DNA of 36,660 nt from the NCBI GenBank assembly GCA_001564275.1, contig LKND01000023.1, positions 1 through 36,660 on the forward strand. Reading direction: 5' to 3'. The DNA comes from Natrialbaceae archaeon Tc-Br11_E2g14. GTDB taxonomy: Archaea > Halobacteriota > Halobacteria > Halobacteriales > Natrialbaceae. Under the pieces are notes generated by a model that worked only from the letters and a program-made list of their open reading frames with translations, did no database searches and was not told the origin of the DNA. Below, piece by piece: positions 31,725 through 36,660 of the stretch (positions are counted from its first letter, which is position 1; each line of letters opens with the position of its first letter). Position numbers and translations under genes: made by a program.

Positions 31725-31805
31725 ATACGGATTAGTGTCGCCTCTTCCCGGTGAGTGCCAGCCCAGGTTCGGCACTCACCGGTAAACAGTGACACTAAAC
31801 CGTAC
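31725..31805. repeat. 81-bp palindromic intergenic element, copy 2
   Basis: Starts atacggattagtgtc and ends gacactaaaccgtac; outer arms match at 13 of 15 bases. The inner stem ccggtgagtgcc (31748-31759) pairs exactly with ggcactcaccgg (31771-31782). It has the same length and frame as the copy at 2202-2282. It sits between the 3' ends of two convergent genes and might also act as a terminator. Confidence 0.8.
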
Positions 31806-31924
31806 GAATGGCCCACCGGGTTGGGGGTCGCCTCGGGGTCGTTTGTGGAGTGATGTGTTCACATTCCGGCGAGTATCGACCGAGCGGCGGCGGTGCTCGC
31901 CGGTCTGTGTCACAGCAGTCCCTC

Positions 31925-32686
31925 TCAGGTCGTCGCGTAGCCGCCGTCGACGACCAGCCCGTGGCCGCTGATGAACGAGGCCTCCTCGCTCGCGAGGAAG
32001 ACGATGGCGGCGGCGACCTCCTCTGGGTCGCCAAAGCGCTTCAGCGGATACTCGTTTTCCATCCGCTCGCGGGCAGCCGCTGGGTCGTCGTAGCCCGCCA
32101 GCATCGCCTCGACGAGGCTCGTGTCGGTAAAGCCCGGACAGACCGTGTTCGCCCGGACGCCGTACGGTCCCGCCTCGGCGGCCACGGCTCGCGTGAAGTT
32201 GAGCACGGCCCCTTTGCTCATCGAGTAGGCGGCCTGCTTTGGCAATCCCCGAATGCTCGCGAGCGAGCCCACGTTGACGATGGCTCCCGAGCCCTGTTCC
32301 TTGAGGTGTGGGAGGGCCGCGTGACAGCCGTTCCAGACGCCGTTGATGTTCACCTCGAAGACGGAGTCCCGGAACGACTCGTCGGTCTCCTCCACGCGCG
32401 ATGGCGGGTGACCGACGCCCGCGTTGTTGATCATCACGTCGAGGCCGTGTTCCGCGGCGACGGCATCGACCACGTCGTGGACGGCGGGCGCGTCGGTGAC
32501 GTCGAGTTCGTGGAAGATCGCGTCGCCCCCATTTGCCTCGATCGCCTCGACGGTCTCCTCACCTGCGGGGGTGTTGACGTCCGTGACGACCACGAACGCA
32601 CCCGCCGCCCCACAGCGTTTCGCCGTCGCTCGACCAATTCCCGATCCGGCTCCCGTGATGATCACCGTTTGATCCTCGAGTTGCAT
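31925..32686 (-). CDS. Short-chain dehydrogenase/reductase (FabG-like)
   Basis: A 253-residue classical SDR. Cofactor motif TGAGSGIG is at residues 11-18; Asp36 at the end of the second strand favours NAD(H). NNAG lies at 87-90 and the catalytic set is Ser141, Tyr154 and Lys158 (YSMSK). The C-terminal PLKRFGDPEEVAAAIVFLAS and SGHGLVVDGGYAT match the FabG/glucose-dehydrogenase-like group. The substrate is unknown. Confidence 0.93.
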   Translation of the reverse strand: MQLEDQTVIITGAGSGIGRATAKRCGAAGAFVVVTDVNTPAGEETVEAIEANGGDAIFHELDVTDAPAVHDVVDAVAAEHGLDVMINNAGVGHPPSRVEETDESFRDSVFEVNINGVWNGCHAALPHLKEQGSGAIVNVGSLASIRGLPKQAAYSMSKGAVLNFTRAVAAEAGPYGVRANTVCPGFTDTSLVEAMLAGYDDPAAARERMENEYPLKRFGDPEEVAAAIVFLASEEASFISGHGLVVDGGYATT

Positions 32687-32804
32687 ACCTCTTGCTTGGC
32701 CAGTTCGGTGTTAAAACTATGCACACCTCTCGAGTTTCTCGGGGAGCGACATCGGTCCCCCTCTCGAGGACGTCGGCGTCGAACTGGTGACCTCCCGAAC
32801 GACC

Positions 32805-33479
32805 TCACCCGGTCAGCACGTCGACCACCCCGTGGAGGGTATCGACCTCGTGGGTCGGATCGGCCGACAGCGAAACCGCAGACCGGTGCGAGCGTCGAAC
32901 GAAGACGGAGTCCATCCCCGCGCGCTCGGCCGCGACGACGTCACTCTCGCTGTCGCCGACGTACAGCGTGGATTCGGGGTCGCCATCGAGATCGATACGC
33001 GCCTGCTCGAGGTAGTGGGGGTTGGGTTTCTTCAGTGAGAGGCTCTCGATGGTTTTCGGCCGGCCGTAGTAGGTGTCGAACGTCGCCTCGAGGTCGAAGC
33101 GCTCCAGCACGAACTCGATCGTGCTGTGGTGGTTGTTGCTCACGACGCCACAGGGGCACTCGAGATCGAGGATGGCTGTGACGTCGTCGTAACGCGATCG
33201 AGTGCCAGCCTCGAACTGCTCGAACTGGGATCGCTCGTCGTGTGCTTCGCGGGCCGCCCAGAACGTCGCTGGGTCGAGGTCGTAGCTCGCACAAATGTCG
33301 TGCAGGCGGTCGACCGTGACGCCGGCTATGACGTCGTCGATCGACTGCTGGTCAACCTCGCCGACCCCGACGGCCCGAAACGCGGCGCGCGTGGCCGCGG
33401 CCTGAACCTCCGGTGTTGGCGGCTCGACGAGGACGCCGTCGCTGTCGAACAGGACCGTCTCGTACGCTGTCACGCGCAC
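32805..33479 (-). CDS. HAD-superfamily hydrolase (phosphoglycolate-phosphatase-like)
   Basis: A 224-residue HAD hydrolase. Motif I is TVLFDSDGVLVEPP with both Asp residues, motif II VVSNNHHST, motif III Lys in LKKPNPHY, and motif IV YVGDSESDVVAAE. A helical cap sits between motifs I and II. ATG is absent near the start: candidates are TTG 33494, GTG 33479 and GTG 33473. An AT-rich box (aaaatatt on the minus strand, about 33508) would place transcription start close to 33480, so GTG 33479 is preferred. The substrate is unknown. Confidence 0.87.
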   Translation of the reverse strand: MRVTAYETVLFDSDGVLVEPPTPEVQAAATRAAFRAVGVGEVDQQSIDDVIAGVTVDRLHDICASYDLDPATFWAAREAHDERSQFEQFEAGTRSRYDDVTAILDLECPCGVVSNNHHSTIEFVLERFDLEATFDTYYGRPKTIESLSLKKPNPHYLEQARIDLDGDPESTLYVGDSESDVVAAERAGMDSVFVRRSHRSAVSLSADPTHEVDTLHGVVDVLTG

Positions 33480-33571
33480 TCGTTCTCCGAACAATCAATT
33501 GAATATTTTGGTACCGTTACCGCCGTGATGGGGAGCGGAGTGGGCCCCGAAGGTTGGCTCCCGAGGGTCCC

Positions 33572-34636
33572 TCAAAACGCGCGCAGTTCCTCGAGCACGC
33601 CGAGCGCGCTGCCGTCGGCGATGACCTCGCGAGCGCGCTCGAGGCCCGCATCCAGGTCCGCCACGTCGTCCCGGGCGTACATCCGGAACGCGCCGTTCAG
33701 CGCGACGGCGTCGGCGAAGTGATCCTCACGCTCGCCAGCGAGGACTGTCTCGGTGATCGCGGCGGAATCGGTATCGACGTCGTCGACGGCGAGATCCTCC
33801 CCCTCCATCTCCATGCCGTAATCGGCGGTCTCGATTTCGAAGTCGTCGAACGCCCCCTCTTGCCAGTCGGCAACCTTGGTGTAGCCGGGGCGGATGTCGT
33901 CGTAGCCCTCCATCCCCTGGAACATCACGACCCTGGAAAACGAGAGTTGCTCGCTTTCTGCGACCAGATCGCACATCTTCTTCGCGAACGCGAGGTGGTA
34001 GAACGAACCCAGGTGGACGTCGGCGTTGGCCGGATTCGCGACCGTCTCGATGGTGTTGACGAAGGTCCGCACGCCCATTTGATCACGCCGCTCGTAGAGG
34101 GCCTGAATACCGGGGTTGAACGCGGGCTGGTAGTAGAAGCCAAAGCCGGTCTCGTCGACCATCGCCGCCGACTCCTCGGGCTCGAGTTCCGTCCGCACGC
34201 CCAGTTCGTCGAGGACGTGCTTGTACGCCGTCGCCTTCTGGGTCGGCACTCGGTCGCCCGAGTGCGTGACGACGGGGGTGCCGGCGGCGGCCGCGACGGC
34301 CCCCGAGGCGACCCCGAGGACGGCCGAGGTGTGCTTGCCGTCGTAGTTCGCCCCACAATCGACCGGATCGCAGTCGGGTGCAGCGGTGACGACGCTCTCC
34401 TCGCGCATGACGTCGGCGAACCCCGCCAGTTCCTCGGGCGTGTTCTTCTTCCAGCGGTTCGCCAACCAGAACGCCCCCAGCGTGGTGTGATCTGGCTCGC
34501 CAGCGAGAATGCGCTGGAACGCCTCCCGAGCCTGCGCGCGGTTCATGTCGTCGGCGGATTTGGGACCGGAACCGACGATTTCGGTCATCAGCCGTTGCAG
34601 CGGCCACTCGCCGAAGTCCTGGGTAGCCTGGGCCAT
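33572..34636 (-). CDS. TrpD-like glycosyl/phosphoribosyltransferase-family protein
   Basis: A 354-residue member of the anthranilate phosphoribosyltransferase/nucleoside phosphorylase fold. The N-terminal helical part (EWPLQRLMTEIVGSGPKSAD, then MNRAQAREAFQRILAGEPDH) and the alpha/beta part (DQMGVRTFVNTIETVANPAN, HLAFAKKMCDL, VVMFQGMEGYDDI) match TrpD. The GTGGDG-type PRPP loop of true TrpD is replaced by DCGANYDGKHTSAVLG (residues 93-108). It is therefore more like the TrpD2 group than a tryptophan enzyme, and no trp genes are nearby. The reaction is unknown. Confidence 0.82.
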   Translation of the reverse strand: MAQATQDFGEWPLQRLMTEIVGSGPKSADDMNRAQAREAFQRILAGEPDHTTLGAFWLANRWKKNTPEELAGFADVMREESVVTAAPDCDPVDCGANYDGKHTSAVLGVASGAVAAAAGTPVVTHSGDRVPTQKATAYKHVLDELGVRTELEPEESAAMVDETGFGFYYQPAFNPGIQALYERRDQMGVRTFVNTIETVANPANADVHLGSFYHLAFAKKMCDLVAESEQLSFSRVVMFQGMEGYDDIRPGYTKVADWQEGAFDDFEIETADYGMEMEGEDLAVDDVDTDSAAITETVLAGEREDHFADAVALNGAFRMYARDDVADLDAGLERAREVIADGSALGVLEELRAF

Positions 34637-34709
34637 GAACGACGCTTAGGCGAGGGCGATCAAAAGGCTCCCGTTTCCGGGACCGCTCTCGGTGGCCATC
34701 GACGCGAGC

Positions 34710-35291
34710 TCAGCCGATAATTTCCAGGAATTTCGCCGACGCTGAGGTCCGCCCCCGGTTGAAGTACATCGCCTTCGCCCGAACGACGTCACCTTCCTCG
34801 AGGTCCGCGGGGGCGTCGTGGACGAAGACGACGAAGCCCTCGACCTTGCCCATCGCCCGCAACTCCCCCGAGTGGTGGGTCTCGAGTTCGAGGATGCCGA
34901 GTTCGACGACGTCGCCGAGCGAGATCGGCGGCTCGCGCTCGCGGGCCTCGTTGTGAGCCGTCCAGGACCGCGAGATGTCGTCCAGGTCGCCCTCGGCGAA
35001 GTTATCGACGGCTGTCTCCCAGTCGCCGCCAGCGCTGACGGCGGCATCACAGAGGCGCTCGAACGCCTGTTCGTTGGACACCTCGCCCGCCTCCGCGAGG
35101 TCCCGCAGCACGTCGAGGGCACCCAGCTCCTCGAGTTGTTCGAGGTCGTAGAGGTCCGATTCCCGCAGGTAGGCGTCCACGTCTGCGCGAGTCCACGGCT
35201 CGCCAGGACTCGAGCGTGAGCGACGGCGGAGCCAGAGGCCGATGCCCGTCCCAAGAACGAGCGCGCCAGTGGCGGCAGCGATGAGTTCCAT
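34710..35291 (-). CDS. Membrane-anchored protein with C-terminal TRAM-like barrel
   Basis: A 193-residue protein. Residues 1-21 form a membrane segment (ELIAAATGALVLGTGIGLWL) followed by a basic cluster RRRSRSS. A helical, acidic middle part (WTRADVDAYLRESDLYDLEQ to about residue 120) leads to ISLGDVVELGILELE, GELRAMGKVEGFVVFVHDAP and DLEEGDVVRAKAMYFN, a pattern like the TRAM/OB RNA-binding barrel of haloarchaea. ATG 35291 is the natural start; the much longer open frame upstream is an antisense shadow of the isomerase gene. It might tether RNA or RNA enzymes at the membrane; this is inference. It lies 73 bp upstream of the TrpD-like gene. Confidence 0.78.
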   Translation of the reverse strand: MELIAAATGALVLGTGIGLWLRRRSRSSPGEPWTRADVDAYLRESDLYDLEQLEELGALDVLRDLAEAGEVSNEQAFERLCDAAVSAGGDWETAVDNFAEGDLDDISRSWTAHNEAREREPPISLGDVVELGILELETHHSGELRAMGKVEGFVVFVHDAPADLEEGDVVRAKAMYFNRGRTSASAKFLEIIG

Positions 35292-35466
35292 TGGCTCGAG
35301 TGAGTCAGTCGTGGCCCTTAATCGCTCCCGTTTGGATCCCGTAACGCAGACCCTGTCGTCGCTTGCTGGGCTGTCGTGGACTTTCGTGGATTGTCGGTCG
35401 AGGATGGCCCGAGGCTGTCGATATGGATCCCTACCCGGAACCCACCTTGGGGACGGGCGGGCCGCG

Positions 35467-35474
35467 GGCTTTTT
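35467..35474 (+). promoter_or_regulatory. TATA-like box of the R15P isomerase gene
   Basis: ggctttttactgcc contains a TTTTTA core about 25-30 bases before ATG 35499, as for leaderless haloarchaeal genes. Confidence 0.45.
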
Positions 35475-35498
35475 ACTGCCGGCGACGAACGCCCGGCC

Positions 35499-36500
35499 AT
35501 GACCACCACTGACCGACCGACCGACGGCGGTGTCGAGATCGCGCCCACCGTCGAGGATACTGCGAGGGACATCGCCTCGATGGAGATCCGCGGGGCCGCG
35601 GCCATCGCCGATGCGGCCGCCGCGGCGCTGGCCGCCCAGGCCGACGCCTCGAGCGCGGACTCGGCGGCGGCGTTCCGGGCGGAACTGCGCGCGGCCGCCT
35701 CCCAACTCTACGAGACGCGGCCGACGGCGGTGAGCCTCCCTAACGCCCTCCGGTACGTTCTCCGTGGGATGGAGGGTGGTGACGTCGCGACCCTTCGCCG
35801 GTCGACGATCCGACGCGCCGAGGCGTTCCGACGCGATCTCGAGGCCGCCCAGGACACCCTGGGTCGGGTGGGGGCCAATCGCCTCCGGGATGGCGACGTG
35901 GTGATGACCCACTGCCACTCGACGGACGCCCTGGCCTGCGTGGCGGCCGCTGTGGAGGATGGCAAGCACGTCGAGGCAATCGTCAAGGAGACGCGACCGC
36001 GCCAGCAGGGTCACATCACCGCGAGGGACCTCCGTGAGATGGGCGTTCCCGTCACGCTGATCGTCGACAACGCGGCCCGACGGTACCTCGACGACGCGGA
36101 TCACGTGCTCGTGGGCGCCGACAGTATCGCGGCAGACGGGAGCGTCATCAACAAGATCGGGACGAGCGGGCTGGCGGTCAATGCCCGCGAGCGAGGCGTG
36201 CCCGTGATGGTGGCAGCCCAGTCGATCAAGTGCCATCCGGATACGATGACGGGCCACACGGTCGAGATCGAGATGCGAGACGAGCGTGAGGTGCTGGACG
36301 TGGCGGCCCACCGTGAGATAACGGGCGTCGAGCCGGGCGAGGATGCGGAGCTGGTCGTCGAGAATCCAGCCTTCGACGTCACCCCGCCGCGTCACGTCGA
36401 TGCCATCGTCACCGAACACGGTCAGTACCCGCCCGAGAGCATCGTGATGCTCATGCGTGAACTGTTCGGCGAGACGACGAGCGATCCCTGGCAGACCTGA
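35499..36500 (+). CDS. Ribose-1,5-bisphosphate isomerase (eIF2B-alpha family)
   Basis: A 333-residue member of the eIF2B alpha/beta/delta family. In archaeal AMP breakdown it turns ribose-1,5-bisphosphate into ribulose-1,5-bisphosphate, with AMP phosphorylase before it and type III RuBisCO after. Catalytic residues known in the Thermococcus enzyme have counterparts: Cys139 in VVMTHCHSTDALA and Asp208 in VLVGADSIAADG. INKIGTSGLAVNARERGVPV and a SIKCHPDTM segment follow. The acidic, Ala-rich N-terminus is haloarchaeal style. ATG 35499 has a promoter at the right distance; the in-frame start at 35376 is unlikely. Methylthioribose-1-phosphate isomerase is the main alternative. Confidence 0.9.
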   Translation: MTTTDRPTDGGVEIAPTVEDTARDIASMEIRGAAAIADAAAAALAAQADASSADSAAAFRAELRAAASQLYETRPTAVSLPNALRYVLRGMEGGDVATLRRSTIRRAEAFRRDLEAAQDTLGRVGANRLRDGDVVMTHCHSTDALACVAAAVEDGKHVEAIVKETRPRQQGHITARDLREMGVPVTLIVDNAARRYLDDADHVLVGADSIAADGSVINKIGTSGLAVNARERGVPVMVAAQSIKCHPDTMTGHTVEIEMRDEREVLDVAAHREITGVEPGEDAELVVENPAFDVTPPRHVDAIVTEHGQYPPESIVMLMRELFGETTSDPWQT

Positions 36501-36660
36501 TAGGGAGCCCTGTCACAGGTTCCCGCCGAGCGGGGATCCCGGTGTGGGCGCTTCGGGATGGGTGTGGCCAACGATCCCCTTGTGCATCGATTGGTGTCGT
36601 TATCTGGGAGCACTCGAGCGTCTCCGGCCTCGAAATTGCGTTCCCCCGCTTCGAGCGCCC

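Noticed and set aside
34710..36419. Long minus-strand frame extending the TRAM-like protein across the isomerase gene
   Set aside because: The part beyond ATG 35291 is antisense to ribose-1,5-bisphosphate isomerase and contains no protein-like segments.
36422..36660. Possible gene fragments at the right edge on either strand
   Set aside because: One minus-strand frame begins plausibly but overlaps the isomerase end and becomes Pro/Arg-rich; a plus-strand frame from ATG 36558 has too few codons to judge.

Overview
The window is chromosomal DNA from a haloarchaeon (class Halobacteria). This rests on high GC content, strongly acidic proteins, abundant ctcgag-type codon pairs, many leaderless-looking genes with a TATA-like box about 25 nt upstream, and archaeal marker genes: CetZ tubulin-like protein, proteasome-activating nucleotidase, CofC of coenzyme F420 synthesis, a short HTH-10 regulator and ribose-1,5-bisphosphate isomerase. 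The repeat families resemble those I associate with Natrialbaceae-type genomes, but the genus cannot be fixed from the sequence alone. No transposase gene, CRISPR array, phage gene or rRNA was found.

Layout, left to right. Positions 1-5650 are read leftward: the 5' part of an unknown gene running off the edge, a small acidic protein, an enolase-superfamily protein, a gap with two kinds of transposon-like debris, an Hsp20-UbiB operon in which ubiB seems to start at CTG, and a GIDE-domain membrane protein. Positions 5755-10147 hold two rightward moeA-type genes separated by a 122-bp palindromic repeat; the second moeA is fused to a periplasmic-binding-protein-like domain and is followed by an HTH-10 regulator. 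A tRNA-Gly(TCC) at 10391-10462 has its 3' end duplicated 109 bp away. Positions 10796-16293 carry cofactor and metal genes (CobB, a UspA protein, MobB, a DUF2062 membrane protein, LarA, and an AIR-synthase/HypE-like protein preceded by a 28-bp tandem repeat).

Positions 16457-20902 hold a small haloarchaeal protein, a translationally coupled membrane protein plus winged-helix regulator, a HAD hydrolase, CofC and CetZ. Positions 21251-23629 hold an epimerase-like protein, a TIM-barrel isomerase and the GMP synthase amidotransferase subunit. Next come an orphan Tat lipoprotein of the oligopeptide-binding family with an extra Ig-like domain, a 45-residue membrane protein, PAN divergent from a small winged-helix regulator, and a methyltransferase whose last codons and stop come from a second copy of the 122-bp repeat. 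TrmO, a cyclophilin, an M14-like deacylase, a small membrane protein, an SDR, a second HAD protein, a TrpD-like transferase, a TRAM-like membrane protein and ribose-1,5-bisphosphate isomerase complete the window.

Functional links: MoeA, MoeA-PBP and MobB serve molybdenum cofactor; CobB serves cobalamin; LarA needs a nickel-pincer cofactor and faces a HypE-like protein; CofC serves F420; TrpD-like and R15P isomerase suggest phosphoribosyl metabolism. Most genes look like ordinary haloarchaeal core genome. The unusual content is mostly at DNA level: two families of paired palindromic elements, a tRNA attachment-like scar, IS200/IS605-type hairpin relics, a tandem repeat and paired promoter palindromes near cetZ.
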